The position numbers and the translations under genes were made by a program. Positions 1-9,161 of a stretch of 23,126 nt of DNA are shown piece after piece. The stretch covers positions 1 through 23,126 of the forward strand of contig URRZ01000023.1 in the NCBI GenBank assembly GCA_900550385.1, in the 5' to 3' direction. The notes below the pieces were generated by a model. That model was given only the letters and a program-made list of their open reading frames with translations, ran no database searches and was not told the origin of the DNA. The stretch is from an uncultured Coriobacteriaceae bacterium. Lineage in GTDB: Bacteria > Actinomycetota > Coriobacteriia > Coriobacteriales > Eggerthellaceae. How positions within the stretch are numbered: the stretch's first letter is position 1; each line of letters begins with the position of its first letter.

Positions 1-35
1 GTTCCAGATCGTTGTTTTCGCCCGCTGAGCTGGGC

Positions 36-773
36 CTATGCCGGAATCTCTCCCACAGAAACCACCGAAGAGCCAATCTTTTTCAAGTCAATATCGTCAA
101 GGCTCCAACGGCGGGTTTCCAAGAAGATGTCGCGGACTTCGCCGGGCAGATGGAAGAACGCCCGCTGCAAGGAACTATCATCCCCATCGCTTGTGAGTCG
201 AGAACTGAAATAATTCTTAACGGGAATACGGAACACGGCCCCGCGGTCAGCAAGCATTCGGAACACTTGGGCATCCTCTTCATACCATAACCATCTACCT
301 TCGCCATGTGAGTAGCAAAGCTCGTTGTTGATTCCGGAATTCAGCGGAATGCAAGGAATGTACAAAACCATGCCGCATCGACCGTCGATACGATCGAGAA
401 CGTTTTTGAAACAAGAAGCCCAGCCACCCTCAGGAGCCTTCCTGCGCAAGATCGCGCCACGCGTGGAGCTTTCCTTAACAGGGCGTACAAGCTTCATTGC
501 TTCAATTAAATCGCAGCCTAGAATCGCACGATTTCGATCGTCCTTCTTGAACATAGGATCGAAGTCGAAATTCACGTAATACAAAGCCATGCAAAGCAAC
601 AGTTTCCGATCGTCGTCGAGCATATCGAACGCGGCGATACCATAGGATGCCCAATTTGTCTTCCGGAAGTTGATCCTTCCCCACGGCATGGAGGGATCGA
701 GCTTAAAGACGCTAGACGATTGTTCGCCGACAGCCTTCATGGCGTCATTGTTCCGATTGTTTGTAGCGTTCAT
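36..773 (-). CDS. Hypothetical protein, 245 aa, last gene of the accessory island in this window
   Basis: I do not recognise this protein. The open frame extends further upstream, but I place the start at the ATG ending at 773 because TTGGAGG lies five to six bases before it and the upstream translation is Arg-rich and non-protein-like. The product is soluble, with no signal peptide or membrane segment, and mixes charged and aromatic residues (for example WYEEDAQVF, and repeated FDFDP-like stretches). A Cys pair and several Gly/Pro turns sit in the middle third. It follows the 61-aa gene by 110 bases on the same strand, so it may share that transcript. Base composition is lower in GC than in the housekeeping genes on the right, which fits acquired DNA. 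No function is assigned. Confidence 0.6.
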   Translation of the reverse strand: MNATNNRNNDAMKAVGEQSSSVFKLDPSMPWGRINFRKTNWASYGIAAFDMLDDDRKLLLCMALYYVNFDFDPMFKKDDRNRAILGCDLIEAMKLVRPVKESSTRGAILRRKAPEGGWASCFKNVLDRIDGRCGMVLYIPCIPLNSGINNELCYSHGEGRWLWYEEDAQVFRMLADRGAVFRIPVKNYFSSRLTSDGDDSSLQRAFFHLPGEVRDIFLETRRWSLDDIDLKKIGSSVVSVGEIPA

Positions 774-883
774 TACTGCCTCCAATCTTGGGCTATCGGC
801 TTTATCAAAACGCCCAGGCCCCATGGCCCAAACTCTTATCGATGATCCAACGCTCCTGTACAACGTTGAGCAATCGAAAGCGA

Positions 884-1069
884 TTAATCCTCGATAACGA
901 ACTTTCGAAGGTCGATGCCGAGTTCCTCCGCCTTGCGGCAGAGCTCTTCGCCGCTCATGTCCTCGCTTTCGGCAAGGTCGATCACGGCTGCGGGAAAGCC
1001 GCCAAACATTGCCGTGCCGTAGTAGTCCTCTAGGCAATCGCGCAATTCGTCAACGTCGATCAAAGCCAT
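884..1069 (-). CDS. Small acidic hypothetical protein, 61 aa
   Basis: The start chosen is the ATG ending at 1069 (MALIDVDELRDC...), preceded by AAGGTGG with suitable spacing. An upstream in-frame ATG would add 26 Cys-rich residues and has no better ribosome binding site. The protein is short and strongly acidic, with a DVDELRDCLEDYYGTAMFGG core followed by a predicted second helix (SGEELCRKAEELGIDLRKF). The shape is a compact helical domain without membrane segments. It lies 49 bases downstream of the leucine-rich-repeat gene and probably shares its transcript. I have a vague impression of similar small proteins beside accessory genes in gut bacteria but cannot name a family. Confidence 0.6.
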   Translation of the reverse strand: MALIDVDELRDCLEDYYGTAMFGGFPAAVIDLAESEDMSGEELCRKAEELGIDLRKFVIED

Positions 1070-1118
1070 TTCCAACCACCTTCTTGCAAAACACGGACAA
1101 GGATTGCTCTCTTCCGCA

Positions 1119-2606
1119 TCAGCGGCGCACAACGACATCCTCCCCAAGCTCGGAAAGCGCCCCCTTGTTCAAGGTCACGTACTTGCCGATGCGAACCGTC
1201 TTCAAGGCAGTGCACCCGGCGAACGCGTTCTTCGAAATCCTACCGCTGCCGGAAACGGACACCTTCTCCAAATACGGGAGGCTGCCCAGAGCATTCGCCT
1301 TAAGCGAAGCCTTGTCAAGTTGAAGGGAAAGCATCCTTAGCGACTCGCACCCGTCGAACACCTTCGATCCAAGCTTCGAGATCTTATAGCCGGTGGTCTT
1401 GAACGACACCAGCTTGGAGCAGCCCGAAAAGCAGCCATCGCCGATCTCGACCAATCCGCTGTGGCAATTTACTTCGAATGTTTCGAGACCCGTGCAACCG
1501 GCGAATGCCTCTGCGCCGATGATCCCGCTTTCGCATACCACCGACTTGATTGCCGTATTACCGCGATAAAGCCCGGAAGGGACGCCCGACCTGAATGAAT
1601 TTCTCCCTATTCGCAGCGTTTCACCAGCTTCGAGGGCAGAAACTTCCGCGAGCGCCCCGGACTGCGCGGCGGCATCTTCGTCCAAACCGCGGGCGCGCCT
1701 CGATTCCAGCTGCGAAAGGCATGCCGATGCAACCTCGTTGCCGGGATGTGAGGCGAGGAAGTCCGAAAGGATGCCCATAGCTTTGTCGATGCAAGCATCG
1801 CTCCAAGCGTAGCGCTTCACAAACGAATCCATCGCGTTGCCGGCACCTGCTTCACAGAAGGCCGTGAGACACTTCCCAAGGTCGCGCGGGGCGTAACGCA
1901 GGTGTCTAGGCGACGAGATGTCCAGCAAAAGCGCGTAGGCATCGAACCTGCGCTCCTTGAACAGCTTGTTGAAGTCGGCGTGGGTTGCGTAATCGCGAAC
2001 GGCCTTCTCGTCAGCATGCTTCCGCAATTCAGCGACGTCATCGGCTCGCGCGAGCTTGCGAATAGCCTGCTCGGTAAGCGGAGATTCCAAGCCGAGCACC
2101 TGGCGCACATAAGCCGCTGCCGGCATGTCGTTGCCGTACCACTCATCTGCCTCCGAGTATTCGAAAGCGCTCGCGTGCCCGTTTCGCCACAGAAGCAGGA
2201 TCTCCTGCGGCTCGTATTCCAGATCGAAATTCCAGCGGTTGCTGAAAAGATAACCGGCGTCGCAGGAATACAAATCGTCGAAAGCGCGCTCGATGGGCAA
2301 TCCATCGGTTCGCAAAGACATATGCAGCACCCAAACGTCGCGCTGATACGGATAGGCAATGAACAGGCATGTTTCGAGAAGGCTCGTGCCGTCTTTTTCG
2401 AACAGTGTAGCAAGGGCGGAAGGCGGAATATCCAGGGCATGACGAACAGAGTATGCCAAAGTCTCCGCATAGGTAGCACCCATCAGAGGGCAATCTCCGT
2501 CAACTGGCAAATCCAGCCCCATGACCTCATGGAAGCGCTTTAGCACATGCGAGATGCCGACCTCGGTCGAAACGAGCTGGATGTTGTTGTGGCAACGCTT
2601 TCCCAT
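1119..2606 (-). CDS. BspA-type leucine-rich repeat protein with unknown N-terminal domain, 495 aa
   Basis: Translation probably starts at the ATG ending at 2606 (MGKRCHNN...), with GAAAGG upstream; the 14 extra codons above it have no clear ribosome binding site. Residues 1 to about 320 form a mostly helical, soluble domain that I cannot place. From about 325 to the end there are irregular leucine-rich repeats of the BspA/LRR_5 type, recognised by recurring units such as AFAGCTGLETFEV, CFSGCSKLVSF, VFDGCESLRML and AFAGCTALKTVRI. Such repeats usually bind protein or ligand. No signal peptide or cell-wall anchor is visible, so unlike the classical surface BspA proteins this one is probably cytoplasmic. 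The 61-aa gene follows 49 bases downstream. A role in defence is only suggested by location. Confidence 0.72.
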   Translation of the reverse strand: MGKRCHNNIQLVSTEVGISHVLKRFHEVMGLDLPVDGDCPLMGATYAETLAYSVRHALDIPPSALATLFEKDGTSLLETCLFIAYPYQRDVWVLHMSLRTDGLPIERAFDDLYSCDAGYLFSNRWNFDLEYEPQEILLLWRNGHASAFEYSEADEWYGNDMPAAAYVRQVLGLESPLTEQAIRKLARADDVAELRKHADEKAVRDYATHADFNKLFKERRFDAYALLLDISSPRHLRYAPRDLGKCLTAFCEAGAGNAMDSFVKRYAWSDACIDKAMGILSDFLASHPGNEVASACLSQLESRRARGLDEDAAAQSGALAEVSALEAGETLRIGRNSFRSGVPSGLYRGNTAIKSVVCESGIIGAEAFAGCTGLETFEVNCHSGLVEIGDGCFSGCSKLVSFKTTGYKISKLGSKVFDGCESLRMLSLQLDKASLKANALGSLPYLEKVSVSGSGRISKNAFAGCTALKTVRIGKYVTLNKGALSELGEDVVVRR

Positions 2607-2769
2607 CTTGGAAGCCTTTCTATGGAAGTGACATCTCGGAATCAGCACATACGTACTCAGCGACTCAATTCAGATAACCCTCCCTCTCGCTTCTCGAAAG
2701 AAAATCGCTCATCATTCCAATCAGATGACGCCGCGACGATTGCCCACGCATTCATCCCATCCGTGCGTT

Positions 2770-3189
2770 TCATAAATAAGCTTCAGCAGGATCCACTTCT
2801 TCTAACTGGATATGCAGCATGCTGTCTTCCGACTTGAAGTCCATGGCCTGAACGCAAAAACGGGTACCCCAGAACTGATCATCTTCGAACTTGATCAACA
2901 GCGGTTTATCGCTTCTTCCGCGGCCGACAGCTTCAAAGAATTGACACCAGGGCACTCGCACGTCTCCCCCACTTTGGTTGGGGAGTTCATCCAGTATCAG
3001 ATCCTTAGCATCCATCAACTTATCATCGACCAGTTTTCGCGAGATGGTTCTGCAAGGGGCAATTTCAAAAGGCGTAGTCAAAAAGAATATGTCGAAAACC
3101 ACGTCCGTGGGATTCCACGACTCACCGTACTCATGACGAAGAGATCGAATGATATTGGAGACGTCTTTGACGTTAAGCATGATGCCCAT
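2770..3189 (-). CDS. Hypothetical protein, 139 aa, next to res
   Basis: The start is taken at the ATG ending at 3189 (MGIMLNVKDV...) because GAAAGGAAA precedes it by a normal distance; an in-frame ATG eight codons upstream is less well placed. The product is soluble and acidic, with an N-terminal helix (VKDVSNIIRSLRHEYG), a central hydrophobic strand region (DVVFDIFFLTTPFEI) and an acidic C-terminus ending in LEEVDPAEAYL. I recognise no domain. It lies 165 bases after the end of res and 163 bases before the LRR gene, so it could have its own promoter or be part of a long transcript. Low GC fits the accessory island. Confidence 0.6.
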   Translation of the reverse strand: MGIMLNVKDVSNIIRSLRHEYGESWNPTDVVFDIFFLTTPFEIAPCRTISRKLVDDKLMDAKDLILDELPNQSGGDVRVPWCQFFEAVGRGRSDKPLLIKFEDDQFWGTRFCVQAMDFKSEDSMLHIQLEEVDPAEAYL

Positions 3190-3354
3190 TGGCGTTTCCT
3201 TTCTCGATTGCACAATGCGAAAAGAGAGAGTCGCTTCTTCGCGATCAAAGATATTGATTCAGATGCGCCGCCTCTCCAACGAAAACCATCCTTGATCATG
3301 CGCTTTAGCACGAAGATCGAGTTTACGCATGTATTTTACAAAGATACAAAATCC

Positions 3355-6300
3355 TTAATCCCCGTTCACTATGCTCAGCAGCGACTCGTAGCTATCCACT
3401 GCGTCATAGCACACGCCGCCGTCGCTCATCTCGTTGAACAGCTTGCGAGCGCACTCGATCTTCGCCTTTTCCACCCCGCGCAACTGGAGCGAGCTCATCG
3501 ATCCTTTCGTTTCCGCCACGAAGAACACGTGCTTTACCGACCCCGCCTTAAACGCGATAGCCCAGTCAGGCGCGTAGCCCCCCACCGGCGTGGGGATCTG
3601 GAACCCGCGCGGCAGTTTGGCATACACGCACACTTCCTCCGCTGCATCCAGATCCTCTGCGAATCGCCGCTCAACGGAGCGCTCGGCGGAACCGTCAGGG
3701 AAAACGTAATCCTGAACGTTCTTCTTCGCATGGTAAGCGCGTGCCATGCTCTCAGGCATCGTCTCGGTGAAGATCGCCGAATCATAGCGCTCGTCCAATT
3801 TATTGTAACTAATGTGCTCAACCACCATCGTCGCCTTCTCGTCGACGATAGCATCGCCCACTTTCGCGATGAACTCTTCCGGGTTTTCTTGGAACAGGGC
3901 GAACTTCACCGGGCTCATCCCCGACAAGATCGCCGCGGCACTTCGACGCGTGATGCCCGCACGGGCAGCCACCTCGCCTACCAAGTCGTACCTCACATGG
4001 ACAGGCGTCCCATCCAGTTCCTTCGTGGCTGTCGAAGTGCGCGAAAAATGCGACCCATCATCCAGATGGCCGACGCGAGCGGTTTCCTCCTGCTCGCCGA
4101 CGACCAGTCGGTACGACACCTTGGAAACCTTCAGATTCCTGTCGATGTTGCCAATCACCTTGCGCCGCAGTTCCTCATCATCGAAGCAGACCGTGTACGC
4201 CTGCTTGAAATTGATGCGATTCCACAACTCCTGGAACTCACGTTTGTGGAAGTTCTCGTTCAACGAGTTCGAAGCAACCTTCGCCTCCAAGCCATTGCCG
4301 ATCATGCCATCGAGAACCGACGGATCGTAGATGCTGGTGAGCGCGGCGCTGATCAGCGGAAGGTTCTTTCGGACCGTCTGTTGCATCGGCTCGGCCAGCT
4401 TGTCGATCTCCTCCTCGGTAATCCCCTCGTTGCGGAACTTGTCCGACACGCACCCGTCGGCATCGATGTAGCCCGACATGAGGACGAACGTGTAGGCAAT
4501 GCTCGCCTCCCCCTCGTCCATGGGATAGAGGGACATTTCCTCACCGTCCGTCGCAGGTAAGGTGAACTCGCGCAGAAACTGCGGAGTGACCTTCGTCGGA
4601 CGCTCGCGTAACTCGGCGTGCATGTCCTTCTGTAAGCTGGACACGAAGCTGGAATAGCTCTCCGAAGCGACAACGGTCAGCAGGTTCACCTTCTGCACCA
4701 TGTCCTCGCCAAGGGCCGCGACATCCTGCCGGTCGCCGTTGCGGTCCACGCACAGGCGCATGCCGCGCCCCACCTCCTGGCGCTTTCCGGTCTCCGAACC
4801 CGACTCCTTCAGGGTGCTTATCTGGAAGACGTTCGGGTTGTCCCACCCTTCCCGCAATGCAGAATGGGAGAAGATGAACCGCGTCGGCTCGTCGAAGGAA
4901 AGCAGGCGTTCCTTATTGCGCAGGATCAGCTCGTAAGCGTTTTCGTCATCGCTATCCTCGGACCCGCGCTTCACCTTGCTGTCGACCGCATGTCCCTTCT
5001 TGTCGATGGAGAAATAGCCCTTGTGAACCTGGTCGGGAGCGAATCGGGTAAGGTAGGCGGCATAGGAATCCGGCTCCTCATCCCCAAACCGCGGATTGTC
5101 CAAGCGCTCCTTCACGGCCGCCGCATACTCGTCTTCGAAAACCTTGCCGTACCCAACCGTCAGCTCGTCGCCATCGTCGGAATAGGCGCGGTACTTCGCC
5201 ACCTCGTCGATAAAGAACAGCGACAGGCACTTGATGCCGCGCTCATAGAGCCGCTCTTCCTTCTCCAGGTGCGATTTGATGGTCTCGCGGATCTGCACGC
5301 GGCGGAGATCCTCCGCCGACGAATCCCCCACCACCTCGCCGCAGCGAATCTGCTCACCGTTACGGAAACGCACGAACCCCAACAGGCCGTTCTGGTCGGG
5401 GACGATCTCCTCCACGGTGAAGTCGTTGCGGTACGCCTCGAGCTCGCCCGACGCGACGTAGATGCTGTCGCCCTCATTGAACGATCGCGTCGCCTTCGCC
5501 ACGGAGCCGCCTGCGGTCAGACGCTTGAACTCGATGCTCGCCACGGGCGGCTTGTCCTTGCTCACCTTGATGCCACGCAGGAACAGATACCCGTCGGTCC
5601 CGCGCAGGCCGCGCACTTCGATGCCCTTCACCTCGATGCGCTTCACCAGGCGCATGTTGTAGGCATCCAGCGCATCCAGCGCATATACCAGATTATGATG
5701 CTCGGCGTGGGTGGCCGAATAGTTCAGCGAGAACAGCGGCTTGAACTGCTTCATCGCCTTGCGCGTGGCGCTGTTCTTCTTCCCCATCTTCTGGGGCTCG
5801 TCCAGGATGAGGATGGGGTTCGTCGCCGCCAGCACGTCGATGGGGCGTCGGCTGCCGAAATCGTCGCGCTCAGAGAACATGATGCGCGCCGTCTTGTCGC
5901 CCCCGCGGCCCTCCTTGCTCTTCGACTCGTCGAAGGAGTTGAACGCCTGCATGTTCACGACCATGACCGAGATGTCGCTGCGGCTGGCGAAGCCGTCCAG
6001 CTCGTTCAGGCGGTTGCTGTTATACACGAACCACCAGATGCGCTTGCCGTAGCGCTCGGCGAAATGCCGCTCGGTGGTTTGCAGCGATTTCGCCACGCCC
6101 TCGCGAATGGCAACCGACGGTACCACGATGATGAACTTCGACCAGCCATAGCGCTTGTTCAGCTCGAAGATGGTCTCGGTGTACACGTAGGTCTTGCCCG
6201 TACCGGTTTCCATTTCAACGTCGAGCTCGACTGCTCCGAGGTCGCGATGGAGCGATTCCGACCGAGCGATGCCATTCGCATGTTGGATGGAGCGCACGTT

Positions 6301-6519
6301 TTCGAGAAGCCGATCCCCCGGCAAGGCGAGCGCCGCGTTCTTATAGCCGCTCGCATCCTCGTATCGCATTTGCTGTGTGGCAGTTTTCGCGTTGAAGCGG
6401 TCGGCGCCCAAATCGCGCACGAACTGGAACCCTTCAACCTTGGGCTGCCCCTCGAACACGCGCGCGACCGCTTCCGCCGCCTTCGTCTGGTAATCCTGTA
6501 TGGTGAACTTGAACTCCAT
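3355..6519 (-). CDS. res: Type III restriction enzyme Res subunit (DEAD-like ATPase plus PD-(D/E)XK nuclease), 1054 aa
   Basis: This is the restriction and translocation subunit of a type III-like restriction-modification system; in the family it works as a complex with Mod, using ATP hydrolysis to communicate between two unmodified sites before cutting. Walker A is METGTGKT at about 103-110, motif II is DEPQ at 240-243 (DEPQ is typical of type III Res), motif III is SATH at 268-271, and motif VI is in QEVGRGMRL near 581-589. A C-terminal nuclease signature is seen as PDW near 984-986 and ETK at 1003-1005. Length is normal for the family and the frame is intact. It starts four bases after the mod stop with AAGGTGAT upstream, so it is translationally coupled to mod. 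Since Res depends on Mod for recognition, the mod frameshift should leave it without a target. Confidence 0.93.
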   Translation of the reverse strand: MEFKFTIQDYQTKAAEAVARVFEGQPKVEGFQFVRDLGADRFNAKTATQQMRYEDASGYKNAALALPGDRLLENVRSIQHANGIARSESLHRDLGAVELDVEMETGTGKTYVYTETIFELNKRYGWSKFIIVVPSVAIREGVAKSLQTTERHFAERYGKRIWWFVYNSNRLNELDGFASRSDISVMVVNMQAFNSFDESKSKEGRGGDKTARIMFSERDDFGSRRPIDVLAATNPILILDEPQKMGKKNSATRKAMKQFKPLFSLNYSATHAEHHNLVYALDALDAYNMRLVKRIEVKGIEVRGLRGTDGYLFLRGIKVSKDKPPVASIEFKRLTAGGSVAKATRSFNEGDSIYVASGELEAYRNDFTVEEIVPDQNGLLGFVRFRNGEQIRCGEVVGDSSAEDLRRVQIRETIKSHLEKEERLYERGIKCLSLFFIDEVAKYRAYSDDGDELTVGYGKVFEDEYAAAVKERLDNPRFGDEEPDSYAAYLTRFAPDQVHKGYFSIDKKGHAVDSKVKRGSEDSDDENAYELILRNKERLLSFDEPTRFIFSHSALREGWDNPNVFQISTLKESGSETGKRQEVGRGMRLCVDRNGDRQDVAALGEDMVQKVNLLTVVASESYSSFVSSLQKDMHAELRERPTKVTPQFLREFTLPATDGEEMSLYPMDEGEASIAYTFVLMSGYIDADGCVSDKFRNEGITEEEIDKLAEPMQQTVRKNLPLISAALTSIYDPSVLDGMIGNGLEAKVASNSLNENFHKREFQELWNRINFKQAYTVCFDDEELRRKVIGNIDRNLKVSKVSYRLVVGEQEETARVGHLDDGSHFSRTSTATKELDGTPVHVRYDLVGEVAARAGITRRSAAAILSGMSPVKFALFQENPEEFIAKVGDAIVDEKATMVVEHISYNKLDERYDSAIFTETMPESMARAYHAKKNVQDYVFPDGSAERSVERRFAEDLDAAEEVCVYAKLPRGFQIPTPVGGYAPDWAIAFKAGSVKHVFFVAETKGSMSSLQLRGVEKAKIECARKLFNEMSDGGVCYDAVDSYESLLSIVNGD

Positions 6520-6523
6520 AACG

Positions 6524-8523
6524 CTAGATCACCTTCGTGATGGTGGCGGGACTGTGGGTTTTGAACAGCTCGCCGAAGTTGGACACTGCATCATCGCCAA
6601 TGAACGATGCGTCGCGCATGACGGCGTAATCCGGCTGCATCTTCGCCATAGCGGCAATGACATCGGTGGTGACCCCTCCGTCGAAGCAGGCGACCAAGCG
6701 GCCGCCATCGACCGAGAGCACGGTGAAACCCTGGATGTCCAGCTTCTCGATGGAGGCGGAAAGCGGAATCTGCAGCTGCGGCATCACTTGGAACAGCAGG
6801 TCCTCCGCTGTGCGGTCGGGCTTGAGGTTGTCCGCCAGCCCCATGAGCGCCTCCTGCATGAAGGCAGCAGGTTCGGCGGACACGTCCTTGAAGTTGGACG
6901 AATCGATTTTCAGCACGCGGAACCCGATGTCGGGAACGCGCTTAGGCTCCTCGCCGATCTTGAGCTGGCGGTTGGATTCCTCGATCTCGGTCGCGATCTT
7001 CGCGCCCGCCCGGCGGATGCGCTCCTTGCCGATCTCGCAAATGGTCTTGTAGCCCGCCTTGGCCGCTTCGGATTCCTCGTCGCACACCTCGGGCAGCTGC
7101 ACCATGATGAACCTGCGATTGCCACCGTCCTCGGCGTTAAGTTGCATGACAGCATGGGCAGTCGTGGCAGAGCCGGAGAAAAAGTGTCAAGGATGAGGAA
7201 ATCCTCCGCGAACCCCCTTTTTCCTTCGTCCCAAACAAGACTAATCAAGTACTCAATAAGGGAAACTGGTTTGGGGTAAGGGAATACTGATCCCATAATC
7301 TTTCCCAGATTAGAGGTAGCCGACTCCGACGTGTCAACACAACCTCCGTAACGAGGAGTTGTACTAGACGGGTTTCGCTTATTCGTAAAGATGATCTGCC
7401 TAGGAGCATTAAGAGACCGCCTGCCGCCGGTATAGATTGCTCGAATGGCAAATTTTCTTGTTTTGACCCAAAAAGAAGTTCCTTTTTCTATTTCCTTTTG
7501 AACGGTAGAGTTTGACCATCTCGATCGAAACGCCAACCAAAAATCGTTCGAATTGACCCCGTTTTTTACAGTGACTGGCGACAATAGCTCATAGTCTTCA
7601 GATTCGGAAACGCAATATGTGCCGTCTAGAATACTGAATTTGACAACACCTTTTGGAAAATGCAGTTTGTTAATATTATTAGAGGCGTTATACAGCGGCG
7701 CATCCTCCAACTCGCTTTTTATCGCCTCAACAAGTAAGCATCTTAGACCCTCGGACATAATCGACTTTGCATAGCAGACAATATAGTCGACGTTGTTATA
7801 TGAGTTAAGCTTCTGTCGTCCAAAGTGCTGCGTCTTTTCCCAGCAAAACAATGCAACATAATTCTGGGAACCAAATACATCATCGAGAATCTTCCTAAGA
7901 TTATGGTTTTCGTCTTCGCCAATACTGACAAAGACAACCCCATCCTCGCTCAATAAGTCCCTTGCCAGCAGCAAACGCGGATACATCATGCTGCACCAGT
8001 CGGAGTGAAAGCGACCGTTGGACTCGGGGTTGGCGACGAGGCGTCCTCCCTCCTCGTCGTAGTCGCCGCTCTCGGCATCGTAGTCGGCCTTCGAGCGAGC
8101 GAAGTCATCATCGTAGATGAAATCATGTCCCGTGTTGTATGGCGGGTCGATGTAGATCATCTTCACCTTGCCAGCATAGGTGTTACGCAGGAGCTTCAGC
8201 GCGTCGAGATTGTCACCTTCGATGTAGAGGTTCTCCGTGGTGTCCCAGTTGACGCTTTCCTCGGGACACGGACGCAGGCACTTGTCGATGGGGCGGTACG
8301 CCTCCTGCTTGGCGTCGCGCTTGCCCGGCCACGTGAACTGGTAGCGCTCGCGCTGGCCTTCGGCCACGTCGCCTACACGTTCCTTCAATGCTTCCACGTC
8401 GATGGTGCGGCGCAGCGCTCCGTCGGGCTCCCGTACCTCGGTCACCACCTCGGGGCACAGCTCCGCCAGCCTCTTCACATTCTCGTCCAAGATATTGCGA
8501 GTAGACAGGTTCACACGCTCCAT
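6524..8523 (-). pseudogene. mod: Type III-like DNA methyltransferase mod, frameshifted at the AdoMet motif
   Basis: This gene encodes the beta-class N6-adenine methyltransferase and recognition subunit of the system. The first frame (ATG ending at 8523) gives 448 genuine residues with catalytic motif IV DPPYN at 126-130, a long recognition region at roughly 190-444, and LILDTF, the start of motif I. It then runs into about 89 Arg/Ser/Pro-rich nonsense residues stopping at 6910. The real continuation lies in another frame: SGSATTAHAV, then a 207-codon segment from 7147 to 6524 with the conserved MQLNAEDGGNRRF start and a normal C-terminal domain. The break falls at five T (A at 7179-7183 on the plus strand); one more T or two fewer would restore one protein of about 665 aa. 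The first fragment lacks the AdoMet pocket, so neither fragment should methylate alone. The ATG overlaps the DUF4391 stop (TGATG). A sequencing error is possible. Confidence 0.85.
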
Positions 8524-9161
8524 CAGCGAGCCTCCAGTTCCGCTATTCGATTTTCAACCGACTTGATTTGATCCCATAAGGCATTGCGACGGGCTATCTG
8601 CCTTTCCGCCTGCCGTTTCTTCTGCAGCTTCTTCAACTGCTCGCGAAGCGATTCGAGTTCCCCTTTGCGCTGCAGGCGCCCTGTAAGATCGGAAGGATCC
8701 GCATCGCCGAACACCACTTGCGCACCTAGAGAGTCCCAGAGCTTATCCAAGGTAGAGCCCTGCAATTGAAGGCGCGCCTCGTCTTGCGACACCCACTCGG
8801 TCTCGTAGAGCATGCCGCGCCTGACAAGAAGCTTGCACTTCCCCTCGCTGAAACAGGCGAACAGCAGCTTGTTGGGGATCGACCGGGCGATAAGGTCTAT
8901 CGCCGCCAACGGAACGCTTGCCGCAGCGTCGTCTTTCAGGTGGATCCCCAGCACATCGACCTCGGCGACCGTCTCGCCGGCGGGAACATGGATGCTCGAT
9001 TCCTTGAGCACGGCCACAAGCTCGATGCGTTCAATGGAATGCACGAACTCATCCTTGACGGCAGCAGATACCTCCAGATGCTCGTAGAACGCCTTCTTTG
9101 GCATCGACCTGCCCACCAGCGCGGTGCTGGGAAGCCCTAAGCTCACACCCTCGCTAGCCAC
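8523..9161 (-). CDS. DUF4391 domain protein, 212 aa
   Basis: This resembles the DUF4391 family (uncharacterised, often found beside helicase and methyltransferase genes of restriction-type loci). The recognisable start is GLPSTALVGRSMPKKAFYEH, close to the usual GLP...KxxFYE opening. A mixed alpha/beta body follows, and the last 50 residues are a charged coiled coil (LESLREQLKKLQKKRQAERQ). The start is a GTG ending at 9161, with GGTGAGG four bases upstream; a second GTG ending at 9146 has its purine tract too close. The gene overlaps the helicase end by eight bases and its TGA overlaps the mod ATG by one, so the three products are probably made in linked amounts. Its biochemical role is unknown; the coiled coil suggests it bridges partners. 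Confidence 0.85.
   Translation of the reverse strand: MASEGVSLGLPSTALVGRSMPKKAFYEHLEVSAAVKDEFVHSIERIELVAVLKESSIHVPAGETVAEVDVLGIHLKDDAAASVPLAAIDLIARSIPNKLLFACFSEGKCKLLVRRGMLYETEWVSQDEARLQLQGSTLDKLWDSLGAQVVFGDADPSDLTGRLQRKGELESLREQLKKLQKKRQAERQIARRNALWDQIKSVENRIAELEAR

Noticed and set aside
20..35. Palindrome-like GCCC...GGGC after the 245-aa gene as a terminator
   Set aside because: The stem is only four solid pairs and is followed by A-rich rather than T-rich sequence in the gene direction.
3078..3311. A 77-codon minus-strand ORF between res and the 139-aa gene
   Set aside because: It overlaps the better-supported 139-aa gene in another frame and has no ribosome binding site.
4864..6540. 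A 558-codon plus-strand frame (and another at 2812-4560) opposite res
   Set aside because: Res is clearly coding on the minus strand with all expected motifs; the plus-strand products have no domain or ribosome binding site.
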